From: Cacajao melanocephalus
Lineage: Eukaryota; Chordata; Mammalia; Primates; Pitheciidae
Assembly (NCBI GenBank): GCA_963573385.1
Contig: CAUYLG010021491.1
Location: 62,001 to 126,000 of the forward strand
Reading direction: 5' to 3'
DNA: 64,000 nt
This document shows positions 24,089 to 35,817 of this stretch, in pieces (position 1 is the stretch's first letter; the number at the start of each line of letters is the position of its first letter). The position numbers were made by a program, and so were the translations under genes. The notes under the pieces were generated by a model. That model did no database searches. It was given only the letters and a program-made list of their open reading frames with translations, and was not told where the DNA came from.

Positions 24089-24119
24089 AAGAAAATTAGA
24101 AAATCTGTTGTGGCACTTG

Positions 24120-24285
24120 TGGAGGTGATACCATCTCTCTATGCCTGCGTTTTCTCATGTGCAAAACAAGCGTTATCATAATAACTCTCTCATAAGTTTC
24201 TTGTGAAAATTAAATGACTTACTGTGTAAAGGAATTAGAACACTGTTGGGTACAAAATAAGCCCTTGTCACGGTTGTTATTTTGT
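24120..24285 (+). mobile_element. MIR SINE, sense, 3' two-thirds
   Basis: A second MIR lies 30 nt downstream of the first in the same orientation, starting at 'ccatctctctatgcctgcg'. It shows the 'aattaaatgacttactgtgt' block near 24210 and the terminal 'gttgttatt'. Confidence 0.8.
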
Positions 24286-25032
24286 TGTTCCCAGGCCACT
24301 GAGGAGCCCAGGGCAGCCAGGAGTGCCAACTGCATTCATGCTTTGTCTACCTGTCTGTAGCTGTCCAGGTGGTTGGCTGGAACCACCCTTGAGAATGGGA
24401 CAAAAGCCCCTTCTCTTCCTGAATTCAGCTTTCCCTCAATCCACTGTCATATCTTTCCCTTCCCAGAAGTGAGCCTGCCGTCATGCCTTTTCCACGGCCA
24501 GCCTTCACCCTCTGTCTCTCATTTTCTTTTCTGCAGTGACCAGATAGGACATGCTCTCCTTTTCACTCTCTTTCAGGAAAGCACCTCCCTTGAGTAAGAC
24601 TCTGTTTCCAGTTGCCCATGTCTGACTCTGTTTGTTAATAGAATCTTAACAGAATTAAGATCCCCTTATCTCTCCCTATAAATTTGATTCTCAAATCTGT
24701 CTCTAGCCTGTCAACTCCAAACAAAAGTCAGCTTTGAAATGATGCTGAAACGATGACCATTAAGTGGATAAATACCTTTGATCATGTGAGGGGAATTCAC
24801 AAAACAACAGGATATATGGGAGATGTAAATATATATATGAAAGTTTTTTTTTAAAGTATCCCTCTGAAATTGACATTTAAGAATCTTTCCTGATACCTTC
24901 TTTCCACCTGCTGCTGGATCACCAGTTGGGAAATGTGCCTTAAAGGAGTTGATCAAAGAGGAATGAGCGTTACACTTATGAAACATCTGGGAATCATAAT
25001 TTTTTTCCTGCTTCTGTGACAAAAACATGGAA
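24286..25032. other. Unassigned
   Basis: Acceptor-like pyrimidine/AG motifs occur near 24519-24537 and 24568-24578 with no matching donors at a sensible distance. The 105-codon minus frame 24711-25028 has no recognisable domain. Confidence 0.4.
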
Positions 25033-25326
25033 AGTAATGTGAGTACCTATTTGGAGTCAGGCACTGTCCTAGGAGGTTTACTTTTGTTTAGTTAGTCAGG
25101 ATCATTTATTGAACCCCTTCTGTGTCCCTTGCATTTTATAAGGTACAAGGGACATAGTGGTGAGAAAGGCATGTTCTTGTAAAACTAACATCAGCTGTAT
25201 GTGATGGGTATTCTTATCTTCATTTATAGAATGAAAGAATGAAGTTATCACGGAAGTTAAGCAAGCTCATGTCATGGAGCCAGTAGGCAGCAGATCCAGG
25301 CTTCCAACTCTGAGGCACATCCTCTT
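25033..25326 (-). mobile_element. MIR SINE, antisense, with an L2 fragment inside
   Basis: MIR antisense sequence stops near 25085 ('aggcactgtcctaggaggtt') and resumes near 25198 ('gtgatgggtattcttatctt') to about 25326. Between them, 25095-25190 reads as L2 antisense ('tttattgaaccccttctgtg...'). Confidence 0.72.
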
Positions 25327-25546
25327 TGCATGTGGTGTGTTGACTGTTGCAGTTTGACTGTTGCGGCAGGTTGACAGCGATGACAAGGCCTTGGGTTCTG
25401 CAGTTCATTGAACAGTTAAGCAAGAGTAAAAAGAAAATTCTGATATTTCATTCAAAATTAGGCTTGTGTGTTAAAATATTTTTCTTAGGAGAAAGGATTT
25501 GTAGCTTTCATCAGGCTCATAAAAGCTCTGTTAATGAAGAGCCGGT
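25327..25546. other. Unassigned
   Basis: Contains a short tandem 'tttgactgttgc' motif near 25340-25365. Nothing else recognised. Confidence 0.45.
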
Positions 25547-25918
25547 TGATATGGTTTGGCTGTGCCCCACGCAGAACTCATCTTGAATTGCAGCTCCCAT
25601 AATTCCCATGTGTCATGGGACGGACCCAGTGGGAAATAGTTGAATCATAGGGATGGGTCTTTCTGGTGCTCTTCTCCTGACAGTGAAGAAATCTCATGAG
25701 ATCTGATGATCTTATAAAGGAGAGTTCCCTGGCACACACACTCTTGGCTACTGCTGTGTAAGATGTGCTTTTCCTCCTTTATTGCCTTCTGCCATGATTG
25801 TGAGGCTTCCCCAGCCATGTGGAACTGTGAGTCCATTGAACCCCTTTTTAAAAAAAAAAAAAAGAATTACACAGTCTTGGGTATGTCTTTATTAGCAGCA
25901 TGAGAATAGACTAATACA
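25547..25918 (+). mobile_element. THE1/MST-type MaLR solo LTR, sense
   Basis: It begins 'tgatatggtttggctgtgcc' and has 'tttctggtgctc...ctgacagtgaag', 'gccatgattgtgaggcttcc' (25791-25810) and 'gagaatagactaataca'. An A-run of about 15 nt (25849-25863) sits near the 3' end. The flanking 5-mers match only partly, so the target duplication has decayed. Confidence 0.93.
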
Positions 25919-27025
<1,107 letters not shown>

Positions 27026-27040
27026 GCATATTAAGTTCTT

Positions 27041-27504
27041 TAACCCAAAATACTGTATCCCTTGAATGCCGAACATATTAGCTTGGATGGGTAACTTTTA
27101 AAAACAATATTATTGTAGTCTTCTCTAAGCACCTCTAAATATGGAACAATAACAACAAAACCTTCAGCTCTTTTATTCTTGGAAATACAATTTAACCAAG
27201 CCAATGTTTATCATAGCATAAGATCTAGAAACGATTAGAGATGTCACATGTATTTGCATTTTTGATAACATTTGCAATGTAAATGATAGAATAATGGAAG
27301 ACTTTGGGAGAAACATTTACTTTCCCCTCTGTGCCCCGTGTACTTCTTCCCACAGAGGACACTGATTTAAGGAAAGCAGGTCCGGGAATAGATTATAGAG
27401 GTGAGAATGTTATTTTAATTTGGGATTTATGCATTTCTCTTTTATTGGATGAGGTAGGAAAGCATAGAATAAATGCCACCAAAATGGCAGATGTTAAGTG
27501 ATTT
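27041..27504. other. Unassigned; contains a candidate cryptic exon
   Basis: No transposon is recognised. A 45-nt segment at 27356-27400 is bounded by good splice-like signals and is listed separately. An exact octamer-type 'atttgcat' lies at 27252-27259. Confidence 0.4.
27356..27400 (+). other. Candidate 45-nt cryptic exon
   Basis: Left edge: a pyrimidine-rich tract ending 'tacttcttcccacag'. Right edge: 'gag' followed by 'gtgaga', a good donor. The length is 15 codons, and one frame is open through it (frame 27304-27501). No partner exons are visible, and such pairs occur by chance. Confidence 0.2.
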
Positions 27505-27770
27505 ATAGTGTGTAAATGTGTATTTGAGTGTGTGTCAGTAGTGGAGGGGTGTGTCTTTGGAGGTGTGTTCCTGTCTCTGGGTGTCTGTGGCTGTTTTGTG
27601 CGTGTCACTTGTCTATGGCTGCCCAGGGGTAGGGAGATTGCCCTTGGTGGGTGTCAGGAGGAATTTTTTCCAGGACATATATCTGTATGCTTCTGTGGTA
27701 ATGGCAAATGTATGCGTGTGTCTTTGTTTCCTATGGCTGTTTGAGGGGATACTTACTGGGAGCAAAGACT
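27505..27770. repeat. TG-rich low-complexity stretch
   Basis: Dense 'tgtg' motifs without a perfect period. Two frames (27508-27744, 27551-27781) are compositional artefacts rich in C, V and G codons. Confidence 0.75.
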
Positions 27771-27899
27771 TAAAATCCTAATCTTTTCTAATTAGAAAGG
27801 GTTTTTTAGGTCACTGATTGTAACCTTCTAAAATGGCAATCTCTTGAGTGAAAGACTAAGATGGAATCAAAACCTCAAAGGTGAGAGCTAGTCAGTGAA

Positions 27900-28165
27900 G
27901 GGATATTTGATAAGCACCAAGACATATGCATGGATAGATCAGACACAATTCTGGACAAGGGGGATGCAACAATGAGTGAAGGAGTCCTAGTCCTCAGGAA
28001 GGCCTATACTATGGGGATGAAGAGAGTCATTCAACCAAAAATCGGTCATTTAATTACGTGTGTTAAATGCCATAGAGAAAAAGTACAGTGGTCTAAGGAA
28101 GCGTATTCAGGAGGCTCAACCTGGGCAGTGGGATTAGGGAAGCTTGCGAGAGGAAGCGCTATTTA
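27900..28165 (-). mobile_element. L2 LINE fragment, antisense
   Basis: 'gggatgcaacaatgagtgaa' (27961-27980), 'tagtcctcaggaaggcctat', then 'gtgttaaatgccatagagaa' (28060-28079) follow the L2 antisense order. Confidence 0.7.
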
Positions 28166-28181
28166 AACAGAAAGGTTATGT

Positions 28182-28402
28182 CACCCTGCGTGATAGTGGT
28201 GTTCAATGCTCTCCCTCACCCTATGTGAGAGCAGTGGTCAATACTCCTCCACCCACTGCCCCATATGAGAGTGGCTTCTGCCCCCACCCACCCTAGCCTT
28301 GCATAATAGTGGTGATTATTGGCACCCACCTCCACCCTGTCTGATAATGGTGACCAATGCCACTCCCCCAACACTGTATGTTAGCAGTGTGCTGTGTGCA
28401 GA
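28182..28402. repeat. Degenerate minisatellite, six ~37-nt units
   Basis: Units start near 28182, 28217, 28254, 28291, 28332 and 28369. Each has a 'ccct/cact' head, a 'gatagtgg'-like or 'gagagcagtgg'-like centre and a C-rich tail. Unit lengths are about 33-41 nt with considerable divergence between units. Confidence 0.85.
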
Positions 28403-28499
28403 CCTCACATGGCTTCTGCCTTACACAACCTCTAGATTTTGTTCATCTAAAGAGGAGCTTGTAAGTCTTAGAGGAGGCCAACCGCCAAAGCAAAAATGC

Positions 28500-28885
28500 T
28501 AAAAGTTCACCCTTTAAACTTGCTTTTTTGTTTATGCAACAATCAAAGATAGGTGTTCCTGGTTTGCTGCTCTCCTAGATTGCTCTTCTGGAAGCAGTGA
28601 CTTGGGGCCCTAGGTTTCTTCCATATTGAGCCTCTGCTATCCTGCAGAGTCTCAGAGTTCTCCACTTGACTTCCAGGCAGAGGACAAGGAAAGGGAATGA
28701 AGGGTGGCCGGCAGGAGGTTTTATGCTGATCACATTTCTTTGGCTAGAATTCAGTCACGTGGTCTGTTGAACTTCAGGGAAGAGTGGGAAACAGAGTCTA
28801 TCGGTCTGTCCAAGAGGAAGAAAAAATGAGTTTTGATGCATATCCGACAGTCTCCCACACACTATGGCTGTCTATTTGCCATGCC
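28500..28885. mobile_element. Ancient interspersed repeat, family not assigned
   Basis: The order 'ataggtgttcctggtttgct', 'cagagtctcagagttctcc' near 28646, 'gaattcagtcacgtggtctg' (28748-28767), 'gtctgtccaagaggaag' is one I recall from a common old mammalian repeat. I cannot name it with confidence. Confidence 0.45.
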
Positions 28886-29529
28886 CAAGGGAGACTGTAG
28901 CAGCGTCTTAGGCTTGGAAAGGGAGCTGGCTGCCACTTTTTAGCAGGGGAAATGGATGATACAGGAAATCGCAGATGAATAAAATGACTTGATGTACTAA
29001 GACCTGAACTAATTGCTATGACAGTACAGATGTTATTTAACATTCAGAGAACTTTTATTCTGTCCTACACCTTGTAAACATTAACATCTTTGAAAGAAAC
29101 AAACACAAACATTTATATTTCAAGACTATGACGTAGCTGTAAGTTTGCTGGGAAAAAAAATCCCCTACGATTAAAGGTCCTACACTGATATTCTATGGAG
29201 TTATATCTAAATCCTATTATCAACCCACCTCCTACCCGTCTTTCTTCTTACCTCATGGTTGATTATTGGTATATACACTAACCATTCCATCATGTCTCTG
29301 GTTTAAAAGCATTTTGAAGGAATATTGAAATGTTGATAGCATAACCTTAAGAAGAAGGATGTCATGTGCTAATGAGCAACAGAATTTCCTGCACTCAACT
29401 ATTAGGCAGTGCAGAATTTGTAGTTTATTGTTTAAAACAATAACAACGATATTATAAGGAGAGAAAACAAGTTCCTACTGTTCTACCAGGAAAACAGCAC
29501 TCATTCTGCAAGAATCAGTTTTTGGTCTC
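28886..29529. other. Unassigned
   Basis: No repeat or gene recognised. The minus frame 28798-29043 is unsupported. Confidence 0.45.
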
Positions 29530-29795
29530 TGTCAAACCTTCTCTGACCCACTTGGGTGGGGTTGAGCATTTCCTGCTTTGTGCCCACATTGTTCCTAGAG
29601 CACACCAAATTATAGTAATTTATCTTTAAGCCTATGTTTGCAAGAGGCATGTGAGCTCTGTGATGACAACAAAAGTGTCCTTATTCCCCATTTAAAATTT
29701 CAAGTCCCTCTTTTGAATTCTCCTTCTTTTTTCATATGTTTGGTATAGTGGAGCTAAGTGTGTGTTGAATAAGTGAATGGGTTGATGAATGAAAT
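29530..29795 (+). mobile_element. L2 LINE 3' region, sense
   Basis: 'aaaccttctctgacccactt' (29535-29554), a 'gaggcatgtgagctctgtg' block near 29645, then 'gttgaataagtgaatgggtt' (29763-29782) give the L2 sense order to its tail. Confidence 0.65.
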
Positions 29796-30149
29796 ATAAT
29801 GGTTTATATCTGCCTTTAATGAGAGAAAATAAGCGTGCGTCCAATGTTCAGCCCTCCGTTTGACCTTTCCCCAACTTTCTCTTTCCTTTGGGTATGAGAC
29901 CTGGGATCAGGATATCCACAGTTTTCTGAGCCAGCTGTTGGGCCTGCATCCCAGACAGCCTCACCTGTGCAAAGAAACCCACTTAGGGCAGCTCTCTATG
30001 CATTTACACTCTGTATGCATTTGGCAACCCACATTCAAGAGTCTTGATTTTGATAGCCAGAAAGCATAGGAAAGAAAAACACAGGGAGCATACCCTCTTT
30101 TCTACTGATTTTCCTTTCAAAACAGCCTGTGAGGTCTTGTCAGCCTTGG
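29796..30149. other. Unassigned
   Basis: The 69-codon frame 29860-30069 shows no domain. No repeat recognised. Confidence 0.45.
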
Positions 30150-30275
30150 ATGACCTCTAGAATAAGAATAGTAACCCCCATCATAGGATTGTCATGAGAA
30201 TGAATACATGGAAAGGGTTTCGCATAAAACGTGGCATAAAGCAGGTGTTCAGTCAATGCTGGCTACTCTTCTGAT
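30150..30275 (+). mobile_element. MIR SINE 3' half, sense
   Basis: 'taggattgtcatgagaatga' (30184-30203), 'acatggaaagggtttcgca' and 'gcaggtgttcagtcaatgct' (30241-30260) match the MIR 3' half. Confidence 0.75.
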
Positions 30276-30479
30276 GCTGCCATCACTGCTTGTTTTATTA
30301 TTTTTACACAGGCTTTTTGCCAGAATCCCTTTCTAATCCAGCACATCCTGATTTGGGAGAATGGGGAGAATAAAGTCAGATTGCCCAGTTGTGTTAAATC
30401 AAATTTTGTGAGCATCAGATACCAAACAAAATGACATTTATCATCTACTGCATTGAAATATTTTCAGTAACAGGCTGGA

Positions 30480-31330
30480 AATCTCAACTTTCTAATAGTC
30501 ATCCATTTGGGCTTCCCAATTTAACATTCTGAAACAAAAAACTGGCCTTTTCAAAATTCCACAAAATGGTTGTCTCTGGGTAATCTGCGATTGAGTTGAA
30601 ATGTAGAAATTCTAGCCAGACCTCAAATTAATAAAATTGTGTGACATATAAAGCTCTATGACGGATGGCAACCGATAGTCCAATACGGTTTTAATCTCTT
30701 TAATATACTGTTTCTCTGCAAAGGCCAAGAAATTAAAGAACAGTTTTATTCTCCCCTTCCAGCCTGTACAGGGTAATTATGTATTATTAATAATGCAGCA
30801 GCACAAATGATATTAAATGAACTACATTTGTTAATGTAGATCTTATCTAACTGCTTTTTCCATCAGTGGACTGTTTCTCATCAGGGGGTACTAATTAGCT
30901 GTAATATGCAGAAAGATGGGACAGAAATCCAATCAGATAAATGGGATCTATTTGGAGAGATCCAGGAAAGAGAGAGAAAAGCATTCATGATTCTGTGAGA
31001 ATTACTACAAGTAGAAAAGATGAAAATTTCTGCCGTTTCAACTTCATTTACATTTTTTGGTCACAGAAGTTAAAATGCAGTATCACTGGATTGCCCAAGT
31101 TGCAAAGGCCTGCAAATAATTTTATTTATCATGACTGTAACAGTGTTGTCCTTTGCAGTAATAAAAGTGCATACGGCTCTATAAAAATCCCAAATGGTTT
31201 ACATGGCCCTTGCAAACATTAAACCTAATGTATTAGGGTAAAAACTGATTTTCTTCAGATTTCCCCAACTGACGAAGACTTGCAGGAAACTCGCGTTCTA
31301 AACTTTTTTCTTGGAGAAGGAATCACCTGA
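30480..31330. promoter_or_regulatory. Candidate conserved non-coding / enhancer block
   Basis: About 850 nt free of recognised repeats, AT-rich, with homeodomain-type cores: 'ggtaattatgtattattaat' (30772-30791) and 'actaattagctgtaatatgc' (30890-30909). It has no convincing frame; the 93-codon frame at 30941-31222 lacks a domain. The call rests on texture alone; conservation is not visible from one sequence. Confidence 0.3.
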
Positions 31331-31912
31331 ACCTCTCAGGTAGTCCCCATGTTGAAGAATGGATAAATCAGATTTAAAAAAAAAAATCTCCTGTCAACTA
31401 AATTGGGTGCATACGTGGCCCAACTTCAAATAATAGAGCAGCATTGTTCACCTTGCCTGGCGCTCTGCCTGTTCACCCTGAGCTCACTAGGCAAAGTTAG
31501 GGACTCATCAGTGATTCATTTATAAATCAAGTGCTTCGCTAACCTGACAACATATTTATCACTGCTCTTGTAGGATTGTGGTCTCTTTAAGCCACCTTGA
31601 ATGAGCTGGTGGGGACTCAAAGGGGAGGGACATAGATTCTCATTACGAAAATGGACACAAAAGTGAATGATTTCATTTTGGCTAGCTCCATTCCTCAAAT
31701 GTAAAGAAAGGCTTGCTATGTACTATTTAAAAGCTTGCAAAGAGGTGAGCTGATTATTAATTTAATTTATAAATAAAGTCTTTTTTTTCTTTTTCTTTGC
31801 CTGCCTATTGTCAGAGCCAATGACACCTTTTTGCTCCTTTCTAAGTCCTAGCCCAGTAGGCACTTCAACATTTAATTTCTGTGTATTAGAAAAACACTGT
31901 AATCTTCGGTAA
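31331..31912. other. Unassigned repeat-poor DNA
   Basis: No transposon or gene recognised. A T-rich run lies near 31782-31799. Confidence 0.45.
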
Positions 31913-32048
31913 TGTCTGGCATATAATGAGGGCTATGTAAATGTTCACTATTGGTATTTTTCAAATTCTAAAAAATATCTTTCGGGGGCCTCACATTTTT
32001 GGGAACTACCATATTAGTGGGGACATTCCAATCCAAACCATAGCACGC
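31913..32048 (+). repeat. MIR-tail-containing repeat, copy 1, plus a possible LTR scrap
   Basis: 31913-31998 resembles 34424-34510 over about 86 nt, including some 45 nt downstream of the MIR-like tail. The following 'tggggacattccaatccaaa' (32018-32037) recalls the end of an antisense MaLR LTR; this second call is weak. Confidence 0.55.
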
Positions 32049-34204
32049 TCAATCAATGTCTGAAATCCGTAGGACAGACATATTCCAGTTTTAACTTTGA
32101 ATATTTGAACTGACTTTATGAATCCTTAATGGTTATCAATCGAAAACATTTATTCTTTCCATTCTTGGTTTCTCTGCAAAATGGCACAAAAGTGTTTGAA
32201 AAATTTGGATTTATGCTTCAGTTGCCTTTAAAAGGTGACCTCATCATTAACCAGTATAAGGATGGGATGGACACAAAAGATTTTACTAGTTGGGACCCCA
32301 CTGGTCATTGGAAACTAATGAAATAGGACCTGGTCAAATAGAATGAGACCTAGTGCCTCAGCAATCTGCAAATATTCAACACCTTTTTAGCAAAGTAATC
32401 ATGAAAATTCAGGAGACATCATTATAATATAAAATCATGCAGGCATCTAGGGAAATATATTTGTATACCTCATGACAAAACTTGAGTGGAAGCTCAGGAG
32501 TACTATTTACATTTATATATACTTATATCATGTAATTAAAGCCAACAGATAAACACATCAATATGTTAAAACAGATGTAAAAATATACAGATAGACATAT
32601 TGTACTGAAACCTTGATATTGCATCCAAATGAAATCCTGTATTCCAAATATGCCCCGTAGGAGTTTTGCTCAAGGCTATGCTTAGGTATACTCAAAAAAT
32701 CCCGATAGTGAGTCACCGGGGAAAACATGTTCTTTTACAGATAATTGCTACTGGCAGCCAGAGACCTAAAGAATTTGATGTGCAGTAATGTGACCGGACT
32801 ATGTATTAAACTTTTTTGAAGGACGTGTGTAAAGTAATTTTCATGTCTCTCACACATCTTGGGTTTTCTCCCCAACTTGCTAGCACAATTTTATTAAATA
32901 AATAACTTTTCTATTTTTAATATATCTGTTAGGTTTTGTCCTAATCAATTTCAATCATAAAAGATATTCATATTGTTTTCTTCTTCTTGAAAAAAAAAAG
33001 CAATCTAGAGACAAGAAAAAAATTCCACCTGAGTTGTAAGGAATACGTAAAGAAAGCAAAGTTATATTGTTGGTAATGAAATTTAGGAAAAATGTGAGAA
33101 ACAATAGTTGCTTGTCCACAGACAAGAGAAATTAGAGATTAGCTGATTTCTCTAAGGTTGGGAGGCATCTCTGCTGCCATTTAAGGCAATAGTCACTAGG
33201 TTTTCATTAAATCTAGGGCTGTTTAGGAGATGGTTCCTGAGGTATTTTAAATATACTGCTTCAGAAGCTGTAATTAATAACTTGAAAAAATTATAAATTG
33301 GCAAGGACACATATGTGCAATGATACAATTCAATGAACAAGTATCATTGCTGCTAATTACTTTGGTTCTATCTTTTCTGTGTTATTATGCCATCTTCATT
33401 TTATTGTTCAATATTAACATGTAAACCTTAATTAAGAATAATGTCAGAAGGTTCCAAGAATATTGCTAAAGATTTTGCAAGGTAGTTCACAGGCTTGTTT
33501 GGAAAAAATCCCTGGATCAACTGAAGAGTGCAATTTCTAAATAATGTGCTTTTGTGTTGAGCGTTGTATGAATTATTATGGGCTGACATTGGAAATTAGC
33601 TTTTAAGAACTTAAATACAGGAGAAAAAAGTAAAATCAAACCAGCATGTAGCACAAAAATTGGGTGTGGGAATAGGCTGCAAAAACTGGGAATGTCACAT
33701 CAGTTTCTGGGATGATAGGCAGCAGTTCATAGATTTACATGCTTGTATTCCGGTGCCAGGAAGAAGAACATGCAAAATGATAACTTATCAGGAAAGCAAT
33801 ATATTTCTAGTTTCCATTAAGATCATTAAAATCTCCATTCTCTCTTCTGGTATGCAAATGGATTTTCTATACAAATCCATGAACAAGGGTAAGATTTAGC
33901 TTGTGTTCAGAGCTGCAAAGAATGTACAGAGAATTCTAGATACTTTATTGATTATCTAGGCCATATCTTTTCATACTGTTTATCTCTTGTGTTATAGTTG
34001 TTTTAGTAACAGTACTGAGGCAAAGGAAAACAGGGTGAAACCAAAGTGAATCATTTTGTCATGTATTCATTTCTGGTGAATGACATGGTGGGAAAAAATA
34101 AAGTTAAAAATGAGATTGTCCTTCGAGTTTCAGGGACCTTTAAAGTTTAGCAGACAAAACCAGGATGAGTTGTCATCATGAATTGTCTATATTATGGCAA
34201 TGAA
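32049..34204. other. Repeat-poor AT-rich sequence, unassigned
   Basis: About 2.1 kb without a recognised transposon, RNA or convincing frame. Frames 32129-32326, 33152-33340 and 33660-33899 have no domain. TAATTA-type cores recur (for example near 33273-33279 and 33353-33360), as in the neighbouring candidate blocks. Confidence 0.4.
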
Positions 34205-34510
34205 ATAGTGTGGAGTGGAGATCCAAAGCCCAGTCTTGCAGTCAGAATGCCTGTATTGATTACTTGTCCATCTGTTCATCAGCTGTATGACCTTGGAGAT
34301 TTATTTAACTACTGTATATCTATACCTTGGTTTGCCCAGCTGTAAACCTGAGTATAAATATTGTTTCTGTCTCCTAGGATTCTCGAGTATTACGTGAGTT
34401 CTCAAATGCAAAGCATTTAGAAATATCTAGCATATAATGAGTGCTATATAAAATGTTCACTATTAGTATTCTTCAAATCCTGAAAAATAATGTTTGGGGC
34501 CTTACAAATC
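34205..34510 (+). mobile_element. MIR SINE, sense, with duplicated 3' flank
   Basis: MIR blocks: 'cagtcttgcagtcagaatgc', a 'gctgtatgaccttggagat' block near 34282, 'taggattctcgagtattacg' (34375-34394), ending near 34472. The sequence to 34510 continues to match the copy at 31913-31998. Confidence 0.8.
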
Positions 34511-35100
34511 TGTGTTTTGTGCCAACAACAGGGTTTCATCCTCAGCGGTGAAGACACACTATTTTTTTTTGGTTAAACTGGGCAAAAATCACTCTCAGAA
34601 AATATATGAAACACAGTGAAAATGTAACCTATATCACACCTCTTTCTTCTTTTCAATTTACAACTTGATCTATTAAAATTCCATAACTAGAGGTATTTTG
34701 ACTGCCTGTTTTTGTTCATTGGAAGTATATTCTCCTTGAGGGTAGGAACCATATTATTTTATAAATTCTTGTACAAACTGGGAGCACCTCATAAAAGTTA
34801 AACTAATCTCAAAACATATTGAGTTTGTTGGACAAAAAGGCAATATATAAACAAAAGAAACCAGGCTTTATTAAGAAAAAAACCAGTACATTTTGCAGCC
34901 TTTCTAAAAGATATTAACCAGATCCATTTAGAATAATATGTGTCTAAATTGTACAAAGCTCTCCTTCTGGCGAGCTAATGTCATGTCAAATATTTTGAAA
35001 AGAACCTAAAGAATAGTAATCTATCTGTCAATTAGTGTTTCAAAATTCCATTCCAGAGTGGTGGAAAAACAGAAATCCCAAGTATTGTTCTTTAATCAAG
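34511..35100. other. Unassigned, with a possible L2 3' fragment
   Basis: 34690-34805 ('attctccttgagggtaggaa' at 34729-34748) resembles the L2 sense 3' region. The remainder is unassigned AT-rich DNA. Confidence 0.45.
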
Positions 35101-35108
35101 TTCTAGAA
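35101..35108. repeat. MER1 target-site duplication, left copy
   Basis: 'ttctagaa' immediately before the element; an identical 8-mer occurs at 35810-35817, after the LTR. Eight bases is the size expected for hAT transposons. Confidence 0.85.
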
Positions 35109-35431
35109 CAGCAATGTCCAATAGAAATATAAGCTATGTAATTTTGAATTTTCTATTACTAGCTGCATGGAAAAGAAGTAAAAAGAGAAAGGCACAATCA
35201 ATCTTAAATAACATATTCTACTTCACTGAATATATCCAGAATATTTTAATCTCACATGTCAACCATATAAAAAATTATTAATGAGATTTTTTACATTCAT
35301 CTGTTTTCATACTAAGTTTTTAAAATCTGGTGTGTTTTTTTACAATTACATCACATTTCAACTTGGACTGGCCACATTTCCAGTGCTTCATAGCCTCATG
35401 TGGCCAGTGGTTACCAGATTACATAACACAC
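35109..35431. mobile_element. MER1-type hAT (Charlie group) DNA transposon fossil
   Basis: It starts 'cagcaatgtccaatagaaat', has the AT-rich core 'aaaaaattattaatgagatt' (35269-35288), and ends with 'ccacatttccagtgcttcat' and 'atgtggccagtggttacc' blocks typical of MER1. It is non-coding and non-autonomous. The 72-codon frame 35281-35499 runs from it into the next LTR. Confidence 0.88.
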
Positions 35432-35435
35432 TTCT

Positions 35436-35808
35436 TGATATGGGTAAGTTTTGTGTCCCCACCCAAATCTCATCGTGGATTGTAATCCCCATGTGTTGAG
35501 GGAGTGATCTGGTAGAAAGTGATTGGATTATGAGAGCAGTTTCCCCATGTTGTTCTCATGATAGTGAGTGAATTCTTACACCATCTGATGGTTTTATAAA
35601 TGGTGGTTTTTCTTGCACTGTCATACACGGTCTCTCTTCTGCCACCATGTGACGAAGGTCCTTGCTTTCCCTTCACCTTCCACCATCATTGTAAGTTTCC
35701 TGAGGCCTGCCAAGCCATGCAGAACTGTAAGTAAATTAAACCTCTTTCCTTTATAAATTACCCAGTCTTGGGTATTTCTTTATAGCAGTGTGAAAACAGA
35801 TTAATACA
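35436..35808 (+). mobile_element. THE1/MST-type MaLR solo LTR, sense, with 5-bp target duplication
   Basis: A 373-nt LTR from 'tgatatgggtaagttttgtg' to 'cagattaataca'. It is flanked by 'cttct' at 35431-35435 and 35809-35813, the 5-bp duplication expected of this class. It landed at the right edge of the older MER1. Confidence 0.95.
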
Positions 35809-35817
35809 CTTCTAGAA

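Noticed and set aside
28182..28402. CRISPR-like array
   Set aside because: Units are contiguous, diverged and lack spacer/repeat alternation, and the genome is a primate's. It is a minisatellite.
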